Shown one piece after another: positions 1-8,900 of a DNA stretch of 17,365 bases. Under the pieces are notes generated by a model. It ran no database searches and was not told the origin of the DNA. It saw only the letters and a program-made list of their open reading frames with translations. Origin of the DNA: Bacteroides sp. UBA1317. Lineage in GTDB: Bacteria; Bacteroidota; Bacteroidia; Bacteroidales; Bacteroidaceae. A program made the translations under genes and the position numbers. Each line of letters opens with the position of its first letter. Positions within the stretch are counted from its first letter, which is position 1. The stretch spans positions 1-17,365 of the forward strand of contig DBTL01000155.1 in NCBI GenBank assembly GCA_002307035.1, in the 5' to 3' direction.

Positions 1-278
1 TCTATGATTCTAAAAAACCAATTAGCGTTTATTTCACCATCAATCACTTCAAATAATTGACAAGGACAGGCAGAAATAAAGCCGTTGTCATCTATTAGAT
101 AGGCTTGGTAAGTTTCAAAAACTATTATTCCCATTACCAAGTATTCTGTCCCAATTGTTATTTCATTAAACTGACTATTCTCAGAACTTCCAAATCGTCC
201 AAATTCATTCTGGTTTAGTGGGCTGTTTTCATACGCCCTTAAAGCTTCCCCTGTATTGTATACGCAACGTACTTTCAT
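1..278 (-). CDS. Putative immunity protein for orphan Rhs tip (3' end cut by window)
   Basis: The ATG is at 278-276 and the frame stays open for 92 codons to the window edge, so the C-terminus is missing. The protein begins MKVRCVYNTGEALRAYEN and contains GRFGSS, TIGTEYLVMGI and YLIDDNGFISACPCQLFEV. It has no signal peptide or membrane segment, so it is probably cytoplasmic. The gene starts only 3 nt after the stop of the upstream toxin-tip gene, the spacing expected of a toxin-immunity pair; that position is the main evidence. From memory, similar short proteins follow Rhs genes in Bacteroides, but no search was possible. The coding frame is certain; the immunity role is inferred from context and could be tested only with the partner toxin. 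Confidence 0.65.
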   Translation of the reverse strand, partial: MKVRCVYNTGEALRAYENSPLNQNEFGRFGSSENSQFNEITIGTEYLVMGIIVFETYQAYLIDDNGFISACPCQLFEVIDGEINANWFFRII

Positions 279-281
279 AAG

Positions 282-848
282 TTATTTGAATTTAAAATCA
301 TCAACAGCTTTTAAAATACCATTTTTAAACTTCCCTACGTAATGTATGGTAGTTTTGGTTCCATCCAATGCAGTATGTGTGTATTGCATCTTATTCCAAC
401 CCAACCAACGACTATCTTTCATACCTGTCATTATCGTTTTGCCAAGTGTAGGATTGGACATAATTTCTTTCATTGCTAATTGTTCTGTAAGATTTTCAGC
501 AGTCACTCTGCCCGTAGAACCTAATCCTAAAGGTTTTAATATGTTGGCTTCCTTAGCAGCCCCTTTCAAAAGAGCTTTCAACCATGACCCTGAAAAGCCC
601 AATGCTCTTCCCATTAACGGTCCTGCGAGTTCTCCAGCTGCAATACCCACGAGAGTTTGCCCTATCGGACGCTCAATTTCACTCCTTTCTCGGTTTATCA
701 AGCCATTGAACAGTTCCGACTTAGAATTTTCTGACAGCGGACTGTTATCGCCTAATAGACTGTTTTGCAACTTGTCACTGGAAGCAATCAAATCAAAAGC
801 ATTAACGGCTTTATTAGATTGAACTCCCGCATTTTGATAAAAATTCAA
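282..848 (-). CDS. Orphan Rhs C-terminal toxin tip (fragment)
   Basis: This 188-residue frame opens with a TTG codon (MNFYQNAGVQS) and ends with an Asp-Asp-Phe-Lys-Phe-Lys tail. Residues about 60-95 are rich in Gly, Ala and Leu (TLVGIAAGELAGPLMG, ALGFSGSWLKALLKG), resembling a hydrophobic pre-toxin segment. The last ~75 residues carry MKDSRWLGWNKM and TTIHYVGKF and look like a small cytotoxic tip; the general pattern recalls predicted nuclease tips, but I cannot name the family. The reading frame is the same as that of the Rhs core remnant upstream, and only a TAA at 872-870 and seven codons separate them. The tip was therefore probably once the end of a longer Rhs protein. It may now be silent, or translated weakly from TTG. 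The next gene starts 3 nt downstream. Confidence 0.6.
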   Translation of the reverse strand: MNFYQNAGVQSNKAVNAFDLIASSDKLQNSLLGDNSPLSENSKSELFNGLINRERSEIERPIGQTLVGIAAGELAGPLMGRALGFSGSWLKALLKGAAKEANILKPLGLGSTGRVTAENLTEQLAMKEIMSNPTLGKTIMTGMKDSRWLGWNKMQYTHTALDGTKTTIHYVGKFKNGILKAVDDFKFK

Positions 849-869
849 ATAAGAATTACCTGATTGAAT

Positions 870-1495
870 TTACATGGAAGAGCCCACATATTTATAGTCT
901 TCAATATCTTTATGACCTTCCCGCCAAATATATCGGTTTTCATCCTCATTACTTTGATACCAATCCATTCCATCAGGATCAATCAAATTGATAGGATCAT
1001 TTCCAACATACACATAAGGAGACCAAGAGTAATACTTCTCCGCCATGGGATCCACAGAATTAAACCTCCCCAAAACAGGATCCATCAACCTAGCCGAATA
1101 ATCATAAAGATTCAGTCCTCTTTCCGTATCCAACTCCTTACCGTTGTACTTGTAAGGCTGCCCGCTCGAAGTAACACCCTCCGTAAACGACATGCCGAAC
1201 GGATAATAATGATTCGTCTGGACAATTCCTCCACTTGCATTAGCAACCACACGGTTATTACCCAAATGATCAGTCAGATAGAAGTAATAAGCCCACCTTC
1301 TATATAACCGCCATCAACCAAGATCCGCTTCAATGAAGCGTTTTCATAGATCACATTGCCAACGTAGTCCGTTTGCTTAGTACCGATGACAGCTTGTAAC
1401 TTACGACCGTCAGCGGCATACATGTACGTATTCGTTGCCTGCCCCAGTGTGTTACTAACCGCAACACTCTGCGGCAAATTTAAAAAATTATACAA
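870..1495 (-). pseudogene. Truncated and frameshifted second copy of Rhs core 3' end
   Basis: This region repeats the 3' part of the Rhs core of the intact gene, roughly 3185-3742. Its first piece (1495-1274) reads YNFLNLPQSVAVSNTLGQ, ADGRKL and VDGGYIEGG. Its second piece (1265-870) reads DHLGNNRVV-type sequence, YYPFGMSF, YNGKELDTERGLNLYDYSAR and a terminal DPDGMDW. Compared with the intact gene, one base is missing near 1286-1295, which shifts the frame between the pieces. Two short in-frame deletions also remove residues around QQWNSTNS and NGTAA. A TAA at 872-870 then stops the frame just before the toxin tip. Homology to the intact gene begins abruptly at 1493, so the 5' part of the gene is absent. 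This is a non-functional cassette that could donate its tip by recombination. Confidence 0.9.
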
Positions 1496-1621
1496 ATATT
1501 ACATATTCCTAGCCGCCTGCTAAATGATTGTTGGATTTGAAGCGTATGAGACAAGTTTTACTTTTATTCAAGAATCACCTCCTTTATCAGGACAGAACAT
1601 CTACATTTACAAGGCTTCTAC
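1496..1621. other. Cassette boundary spacer
   Basis: This 126-bp spacer runs from the point where homology with the intact Rhs gene stops (1493/3742) to the stop codon of the ankyrin gene. I see no ORF, terminator-like hairpin or flanking repeat. It is the join between the active toxin-immunity pair and the displaced cassette. Confidence 0.5.
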
Positions 1622-2533
1622 TTAATATTCTTTTATATACTCTTCCCAATCATTAGGATGCATTTTTTTTATTCTTCGTAATATCAAATTACTTATATTC
1701 TTTTTCCTATTCTCGTAATCAACGCCTTGCCTGTTAAATTCAGCAATTATTTTTCTCTTCTTTTGATACTCCACGCTATTCAATTCAAAAATCCAATCCA
1801 AAAGTAAATCGACTGGATAATGAGGTTTAGAAGTATCAATAGTATCGGCATGATTGAGGCTATAGGAATAAACAGGTTCTGCTATTTTTGCTTTATGTTC
1901 CACTATTAGAAAATGTGCTGTACCTACATCTTTCATCAGCAACGCTTCATAAGCAGCCGTATTGCCTGATTTAGTTTTATAATTAATATCTGCACCTGCA
2001 TTTACTAATAATTTCGTTTTTTCCAGCCCTCTTGATACAGAGTGTATTAAAGGACTTGTGCCACATTCAAGAGGATCTGTTTGCCCCTCTATTCTTGGAG
2101 AACAATAATTGATATTCGGGTCTGCTTTATAATCCAAGAGAATTTTCACATATTTAGGGTCTTCAGTTGCCTGAGTGTCATCCCAAGAAAATGAAATAGC
2201 CCTGAACAAAGCTGTAGTACCTGTTTTTGATATAATATTGGGGTCTGCTCCATTCTCTAATAATATTTGTATAGGTTGATACTTTTCTAGACTAACAGCA
2301 CGCATCAAAGCTGTTGTCCCAAAAACAGGATCTTGAAAATTGGCCAATTTGGGATTTTTTTTTAAAATCTTTTGAATTTTAGAAACGTCATTTCTATCAA
2401 CCGATTGCACTAAATCCCAAGCAACAGTGTTTCTAAATATTTCAATATCTTGCACAGTTAAACCTTCTTTAAATCTTTTTTTACATCCTATAATCAATAG
2501 AAGCAGTAATAGAATTAAAATACAATTTCTCAT
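1622..2533 (-). CDS. Ankyrin-repeat lipoprotein, predicted immunity protein to the lipase tip
   Basis: The 303-residue protein starts MRNCILILLLLLLIIGC, a lipoprotein signal with lipobox I-I-G-C and acceptor Cys17. The residues after the Cys (KKRFKE) do not resemble a Bacteroidota surface-export signal, so it probably faces the periplasm. About four ankyrin repeats follow: residues ~72-104 (FGTTALMRAV, LLENGADPN), ~105-143 (TGTTALFRAI, LLDYKADPN), ~157-187 (CGTSPLIHSV, LVNAGADIN) and ~188-217 (SGNTAAYEAL). The C-terminal ~85 residues are charged and unassigned. Its ATG (2533-2531) overlaps the TAA of the Rhs gene by one base, which implies translational coupling. Ankyrin proteins are known as immunity proteins in polymorphic-toxin loci. 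A periplasmic lipoprotein suits a lipase that attacks membranes. The immunity role is inferred. Confidence 0.85.
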   Translation of the reverse strand: MRNCILILLLLLLIIGCKKRFKEGLTVQDIEIFRNTVAWDLVQSVDRNDVSKIQKILKKNPKLANFQDPVFGTTALMRAVSLEKYQPIQILLENGADPNIISKTGTTALFRAISFSWDDTQATEDPKYVKILLDYKADPNINYCSPRIEGQTDPLECGTSPLIHSVSRGLEKTKLLVNAGADINYKTKSGNTAAYEALLMKDVGTAHFLIVEHKAKIAEPVYSYSLNHADTIDTSKPHYPVDLLLDWIFELNSVEYQKKRKIIAEFNRQGVDYENRKKNISNLILRRIKKMHPNDWEEYIKEY

Positions 2534-5500
2534 TATTTCTGTTCATTAGTTTTATAATATTCCTGCAAAGCCTTAATCATCGTATCTATAAGATGATTGG
2601 TTACAGGGTTTTCTGATTGCTGTGGCAGATATACGGCTTTATCAATTGGTTTGGCAAAAAACTGATTAATAAAACGGTTTAACATATCTCCTTTAACGAC
2701 AAAAGCAGTCATGCCATTTTTGTCTGCTCCTGTATAAGATTTAGCATCTAAACCATAAGCTTCTGCATTTATCGCTGCCGGATTATACAACAAAGCATTT
2801 CTATTGGTCGCCAAGGCATTCCCGGCTGCTTCTGCACCACCTTTTGAATGACCTACAAATGTTAGTTCAGCATCGCCAAGCTGTTCACTCAATTTCTTTG
2901 CCGTGGCTATTGATACTTTCATATTTTCAGACCCTCCGGAAGGTTGTTCTATATCTTCAGACATAGAACCCCGACCTCTTTTAGTGTTTTCAAAATATGT
3001 TCCAGCATTTGCCATTGTATATTCCGTCACACCATCAACCGTTCTTGAATACAATCCTGAACGATATGCAGAATTATCTCTACTAGTATAAACTTTATCT
3101 AAACGCCATCCACCTACAACTTCTCCTATCTTACCATTATAAATATGTTTTGACATTAATGCACCTTGAACTGGCGTTGGGATTTGTCCATCTTTATCAA
3201 CAAATATTATCGGGCTATTAAAGGCGTAAGCGTAAGGTGACCACCCTGGCATTTTCTCCGCCAACGGATCCATCGTACTAAACCTACCCAAAGCAGGATC
3301 CATCAACCTAGCCGAATAATCATACAAATTCAATCCTCTTTCCGTATCCAGTTCCTTGCCATTGTACTTATAAGGCTGTCCGCTCGCAGTAACACCTTCA
3401 GCAAAAGACATCCCGAACGGATAATAATGATTCGTCTGGACAATTCCTCCGCTTGCATTCGCTACCACACGGTTATTGCCCAAATGATCAGTCAGATAGA
3501 AGTAGTAAACGCCGCCTTCTATATAACCGCCATCAACCAATATCCGCTTGAGGGTTGCTGCAGTTCCGTTTACACTTTCATAGATCACATTGCCAACGTA
3601 GTCCGTCTGCTTGCTGTTCGTGCTGTTCCATTGTTGTACTGTTCGCAACTTACGACCGTCAGCGGCATACATGTACGTATTCGTTGCCTGTCCAAGTGTG
3701 TTACTAATCACAACACTCTGCGGCAAATTTAAAAAATTATACGTAATTCCTGTTATTCCTTTATTTAAATCTTTTGTTAAATTACCGTTTAAGTCGTAGA
3801 AATATTCTTTCGCAGCCGTAGAGTTGTTTTTGAAGTCCATGGATGCGGACAAAGTGACGTTTGTTCCCGCATCATCAGCCTTGATCAGTTGATTACCCGC
3901 ATAACTCATACTCAGGTTATCAATCGTGCCGAAAGTACTCGTTCCTGTACGACCGTTACGAACCAGGTTCGTCATATTACCATGCTTGTCGTAAGCATAA
4001 GAAGTGCCATAACTTGTGTTAGCAACTCCTCCTTCCAGGTAACCGGCTGTCGCCAATCGGGAAAGATTATCATAAGCGAAGTTGTAACCCCTCGTTTTGT
4101 CACCGCTTGTTGTCCAACTCATCGCAGAAATGTTGCCGTTGTAACGAGGAGTGTTGTTTCCGTAAGAATCATTATAGTACAGCGCTTGACTGAAAAGTGG
4201 AGAATTTGAAGACTTCATCCATGAACGAACGTTGTAGGCATACGTGGTATTCAGATTGGCTTGATCGCTCTTTTTGCTTGCCTTTAGTCTTCCCAACTCG
4301 TCGTATGTGTTTTCAGCCAGAGTTACTTCCGTTCCTGTATTCAATTTATGTTTTGTGGTAAGCAATCTACCGGCATGATCATAGACATACGAGTAAAACT
4401 CTGTCTGAGTGGCTTTGCCCGTGGCCGTATGGACATGCTTCTTCCGCATGGGTTGGCCTGTGAAGTTATAGGAAATGCATTCCGTCTCTTTGCCACCCAG
4501 ATGATTGGTGCTCGCCGACTGAATGATACGATTACGATTGTCATAATAGAGAGCGGAACAAAGGGATACCGAAGCCGTGCTTCCGGGAGCCTGGGCGGTG
4601 TAACTTCCCGTAAGCATGCCCTGGTAGCCACCCGTGTATCTGCTGTCATAATCCGTTTGGGCCGAAGAATCGTATACCAGAACTGAAAATCCACTCAACT
4701 GAAGAAAATTATAATTGTCATAATAGGAAGCAGTACCTACCGTGGCACCCGTCAAGGTTAGCGTGACGCCGTCCAATTGCAGATTATATCCATTGTAACT
4801 ACCAGTAGTGGCGAACACTCCTTTCAGTATATTGGAGTCGAAAGCTCCGATGGATATCGCCTTGCTACCGGTGGAGGTACAAACTCCCGTAAGCACAGTT
4901 CTGCCAAAGACGTCGGGTATCGCAAACAGCCATTTACCTTGTGCGCGTTGTTCTCCGTCTTGAGAGAAGATCAGGCGATCTCCTCTGTCGTATACATAAT
5001 AGTTCCAACTTGCTCCGGGAAGCCGTTTCTGTATGCAGCGATTACGGCCGTCATAACGGTACAAATAGGCGTAGTTTCTCAGAAGCGCTGAGTTGGCATT
5101 TGTCCATGAAGCACCACTCTTCATTCCATCCGATGCCAGAGGAGGAAGAACAGCTGTCAGATTACCGAAATCGTCGTAAACGTAATAGGTATCATAAGTT
5201 GTTTTTGCGCTGCCACTGCGAACAATTTGTCGAGTGAGCACCACCTGGCCCAGTTTGTCTTTGAACTCAAAAGAGGCGTTGCCATCCTCATCCGTGGTGC
5301 GGGTAACATACAGTTCAGCCGTTGCGTAATTACCTCCGTAAGTGATAGTTACAAGAGTATCTGTAGAAGTAGCTTCCACCTTGTAGTAAACACAGTTAAG
5401 CGTGTCGTTATCGGCGATGTTGGCCAAATAAGCCATTTTCGCACTACGAGAATTATTTTGCCAAGCCTGACCGGGACCGTATTGTTCCAGAACCCGATTT

Positions 5501-5901
5501 AACGGAGAGGCTTCATAGACGGGAAGTGTATAGGGCTTAGTCTCATCAGGGTAACTAGCGTTTATGTTACTTTTGATCGTGTTCAAACTAACGAAAGCAC
5601 CATTATTGCTTGGCAATACCACAGGCAACCAACTATTGGACTTTCGTCCGATCCCATCGTATTCTTGATAAGTGGCAAGGTCTGAACCTGTCGGAGTAAT
5701 GCCTTTTTGAACAGTTTGCATCGGACGACCAAGGCCGTCATAGTATTGGATTGCATCCAGATAAGTGGTTCCGGACTCATTTGTGTATGTGCGAGTCTGA
5801 GTATAATTCTGGTTGAATGACTGTGAATAGATTTTATCTATTGTCAAGATGCTAATAAGTGACAATATTAATAATATTCTGGTGTAGTATTTTGCTCCCA
5901 T
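2533..5901 (-). CDS. Secreted Rhs protein with C-terminal lipase toxin tip
   Basis: The 1122-residue protein begins with a Sec signal peptide (hydrophobic RILLILSLISILTI, cleavage likely after IYSQ). A DUF6443-like region follows (~28-165; TTYLDAIQYYDGLGRPMQTV). YD/RHS repeats fill the middle (YVYDDFGNLTAV, YRYDGRNRC, YAYDKHGNMTNL, YDLNGNLTKD). The RHS-associated core (~775-900) has DHLGNNRVV, YYPFGMSF, YNGKELD at about 846 and GWSPYAYAFNSP, ending VDKDG. The tip, about 901-1122, contains FVGHSKGG, a GxSxG nucleophile elbow with Ser1019. Asp1072 in VVKGD and His1103 in NHLID complete a plausible class 3-like lipase triad. The gene lies 84 nt after the larger partner gene and overlaps the ankyrin immunity gene by one base. 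The core is near-identical over ~0.5 kb to the pseudogene downstream. Lipase activity is predicted, not shown. Confidence 0.92.
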   Translation of the reverse strand: MGAKYYTRILLILSLISILTIDKIYSQSFNQNYTQTRTYTNESGTTYLDAIQYYDGLGRPMQTVQKGITPTGSDLATYQEYDGIGRKSNSWLPVVLPSNNGAFVSLNTIKSNINASYPDETKPYTLPVYEASPLNRVLEQYGPGQAWQNNSRSAKMAYLANIADNDTLNCVYYKVEATSTDTLVTITYGGNYATAELYVTRTTDEDGNASFEFKDKLGQVVLTRQIVRSGSAKTTYDTYYVYDDFGNLTAVLPPLASDGMKSGASWTNANSALLRNYAYLYRYDGRNRCIQKRLPGASWNYYVYDRGDRLIFSQDGEQRAQGKWLFAIPDVFGRTVLTGVCTSTGSKAISIGAFDSNILKGVFATTGSYNGYNLQLDGVTLTLTGATVGTASYYDNYNFLQLSGFSVLVYDSSAQTDYDSRYTGGYQGMLTGSYTAQAPGSTASVSLCSALYYDNRNRIIQSASTNHLGGKETECISYNFTGQPMRKKHVHTATGKATQTEFYSYVYDHAGRLLTTKHKLNTGTEVTLAENTYDELGRLKASKKSDQANLNTTYAYNVRSWMKSSNSPLFSQALYYNDSYGNNTPRYNGNISAMSWTTSGDKTRGYNFAYDNLSRLATAGYLEGGVANTSYGTSYAYDKHGNMTNLVRNGRTGTSTFGTIDNLSMSYAGNQLIKADDAGTNVTLSASMDFKNNSTAAKEYFYDLNGNLTKDLNKGITGITYNFLNLPQSVVISNTLGQATNTYMYAADGRKLRTVQQWNSTNSKQTDYVGNVIYESVNGTAATLKRILVDGGYIEGGVYYFYLTDHLGNNRVVANASGGIVQTNHYYPFGMSFAEGVTASGQPYKYNGKELDTERGLNLYDYSARLMDPALGRFSTMDPLAEKMPGWSPYAYAFNSPIIFVDKDGQIPTPVQGALMSKHIYNGKIGEVVGGWRLDKVYTSRDNSAYRSGLYSRTVDGVTEYTMANAGTYFENTKRGRGSMSEDIEQPSGGSENMKVSIATAKKLSEQLGDAELTFVGHSKGGAEAAGNALATNRNALLYNPAAINAEAYGLDAKSYTGADKNGMTAFVVKGDMLNRFINQFFAKPIDKAVYLPQQSENPVTNHLIDTMIKALQEYYKTNEQK

Positions 5902-5985
5902 AATTCCTTGATTTTAATTTTGAAATAAAACTATTGTCGGAACTTTGATAAAGTATCGTCGCATAGTATGCATGTCTTTTTTATA
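5902..5985. other. Spacer between the two rhs genes
   Basis: The 84-bp gap is short enough for co-transcription. It holds a perfect 11-bp palindrome at 5961-5971 (gcatagtatgc), just downstream of the partner gene's stop. There is no T-run that would make it a clear terminator. Confidence 0.35.
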
Positions 5986-8900
5986 TTATTTCCCATCGGA
6001 ATATATCTCTATTGCACTTTCAGTATCCACAATATAAAAAGGATCTCCGCTATCTTCAATCTTGAGTGAAGCTGATCCTCGATCATCCATGTATATCCTA
6101 AAAAGTTGTTGACCACGACTTAAGGAAACACCTATATTCCTTTTTGTTTCGAATTCGTTTTCCGAGAATTCTGAAAGAATCGTATAATTTGTATCTGCTG
6201 AACCCAGAGAAATATAAGGCTGATTTCTTGTCGTATAGGTCAATGTTAATACTATATACATGTCAAATGGGATATTCAGTTCACCCGTAGCACGTACACC
6301 TGGGTCCTCTTCCCAAATAGAAGTAAATCCAATTTGAGCTTTAACATAAAAATTACTTAGCTGATTGATGGTAATGACATCTCCAGTCTCTATATCTTTA
6401 ACAACACATGATACAATCATCTTGTTTGGAAGTTTTTCGGCTATGGTAAATTCGTCTTTTGTATCATTAAGATATGTTTTGATAATATTTCCCGATGTTC
6501 CTTTTAAATACCAATTATACGTGAAATTACCCGATCCATTTATTACTTTCGCTTTAAAGGAGAGTCCATCATTGATGTAAAATATCGGAGATCCATCTGC
6601 ATGATAGCCAAACGGTTGCTGACTTACCTCAATTCCCTCTGAAGAAAGAGGTGGTACAATATTTATTATTCTCTCGGAGATGCCTCCCTTTGAAAGATCG
6701 GAATTCACAGCAATACATGACAAAGTCATCTTTCCTAATTTATTCAGAATTACATTGAAATAGTTATGCGCCGTATTCAACAGGCTACTTACAATGTTAC
6801 CATTCGAATCTTTTAAATACCAGTTAAAAACCAGACTACCCTCATTATAACCCGAAACATTTGCTTCAAATCTTGCAGTTGATGATATTGTATATGCGGA
6901 TTTAGTTACAATATCAATACTCAAAGTGGATGGAAACGGCTGATTTGCATATCTATAGCTGTAACCTACTATTTTATTTTCATTGTGATCCTTGATATTC
7001 ATTAGCCGTCCCGTGTCATCGTATTTATAGTAATTTGTTACACCACTGGGATCTGTTATTGCTGAAACGCCAACCAGTGGCCTATCATATGCATAAGCAG
7101 TTATTTGACTATTGGGCAATGCTTCGCGAAGCGCGTTGAAATTTATATCAGGTTTATTCGATTCAGATAATTCCTCAATCGTTTTTCCTAAAGATTTTAC
7201 GGCTGCTTCGACTTGGTTATAAGTTCCATTCTTAATATCTGCAATTCTACATTGGCTTTTATTTCCCCAAAGATAAGTCGTGTATTCTCCGTTTTTATCT
7301 CTGATTTCAGCTATATTTTTACTGTTTTTGAAATTATAATATTTGCTAAAAGACAAATCTGGCTCTCCATAGTTTAGGTCTTTGGTCACTCCGTCGAATA
7401 CATTAAAGCTGGAGGACAATAAAGGTTTTTTTATTTCTAGGAAATAAATGTCTTTAGGGAATAAATTCTCATAAGTAATGAGGCGGCTTTTTGTAATATA
7501 GCCATCAACCTTGTCAATAATCTCCACAGGATAGTTTAACATGTTATTTTTAGCCATATCTGCATATGCAGGCACATTTGTTATGTCTGACGGGAAACGA
7601 AATTCGGTCATATGTTTTTCAGTCCTGTTTCCTTTTGATATAGTTGTCGTCTCTGAAATTAGCAGCTTGTTTTTATTATATAGATATTCTTTTTCTGTTG
7701 TTGTCTGAATTTTATTAACCAACGGATAATAAAATGTTTCAGTTTCTTTAATCGGACGCATTGAATAGGTGTAGGTCTTATAGGATGTTCCTTCTGAATA
7801 TCCTCTCTCGGAGTCTGAACAAATATATTTTGAAGTAGCATTTATTGATCTAATATAGTTATCGGAATCCGCATCCTTTTCATAGCTGATAGTTTTTTGC
7901 CTGACTAAATTACTGTTGGCGTCAAATTCTTCTTTTAGTATTAAATTGCCTCTCTCCTGATCTTTTGAAGCATATGATTCATATGGAGTTCGTGACTCCT
8001 GAAGGATTGCGTCAGCTGGTTCGTCCAAATTACCCGTATCGAAATTTGTAAACTTATATCTTACAAATGAATTATCCTCTCTTTTTTCAATGACCTCCGA
8101 ATAACCAATGTGGGAACCGTTAGCATTGTCGCATGAAGGCATTACGGATATAGTTGAGAATCCATTCATTACAAATTTCAGACTGCTATCTTGGTTATCG
8201 CTGACGGTGTAATCTCTAAATAAATATTGAATCTGTCCTCCCAACACACCGCTCGATAAATTTGCATTGCTTTTATTCTGTAAATAATCGGTCACATAAA
8301 AATACTCGGAAATGGTTTGAGAATTACCTGTGTTGGGATCGCTGCTCTTTTGTTTCTTGATTCTTAAACCTCCGGCAATTTTATTTGAACTCAATTCATC
8401 GTATCCATTCCATCTTTCTTTTTTAACTTGTTTCCTATAGTAGTGAGGTTCAAATTCAAATTCACTATATCCTCCTGTGGGATATATGATTTTGTTAAGA
8501 ATTCCATATTGCAATACGGAACCGTTTGACTCCCTTGAATTATAATAATTCAGATAACTTTTCATATATCCATATTTATCATTATAAATATCCCAGTCAA
8601 ATTCAGGGTGTGACATTATTCCTCCAAAGGTATTATTGAAGAAGCCCCAATGATCAGTCTTGCACTCCAGATAATCTGGCAATTTATCTATGTTATTATA
8701 TGAGAATTGATAAGGAGCTTTGCCAGTCTCCTTGACACTCTCAAGCACCAGACGTTGAGTTGGAGACTGATTATAATTGAAAACTATAGTTTTTTCTGAT
8801 GTATTATTCAAGATGTCAACCACTTCTATCGAGTCAAGCTTAAACCATTTTAGGGTTTCGAGGCATTCGGGATACGGAACTTTTCCTGAAGCATAGTTTG

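Noticed and set aside
346..822. Plus-strand 158-codon frame antisense to the orphan tip
   Set aside because: A shadow of the minus-strand coding sequence; its composition has no domain pattern, while the opposite strand has clear toxin-tip features.
1622..2533. Ankyrin protein as a host-directed effector
   Set aside because: The 1-nt overlap with a toxin gene and the lipoprotein signal fit an immunity protein better.
4341..4694. Overlapping frames on both strands inside the Rhs repeat region
   Set aside because: The Rhs frame through this stretch has YD-repeat motifs; the others are basic, low-information shadows.
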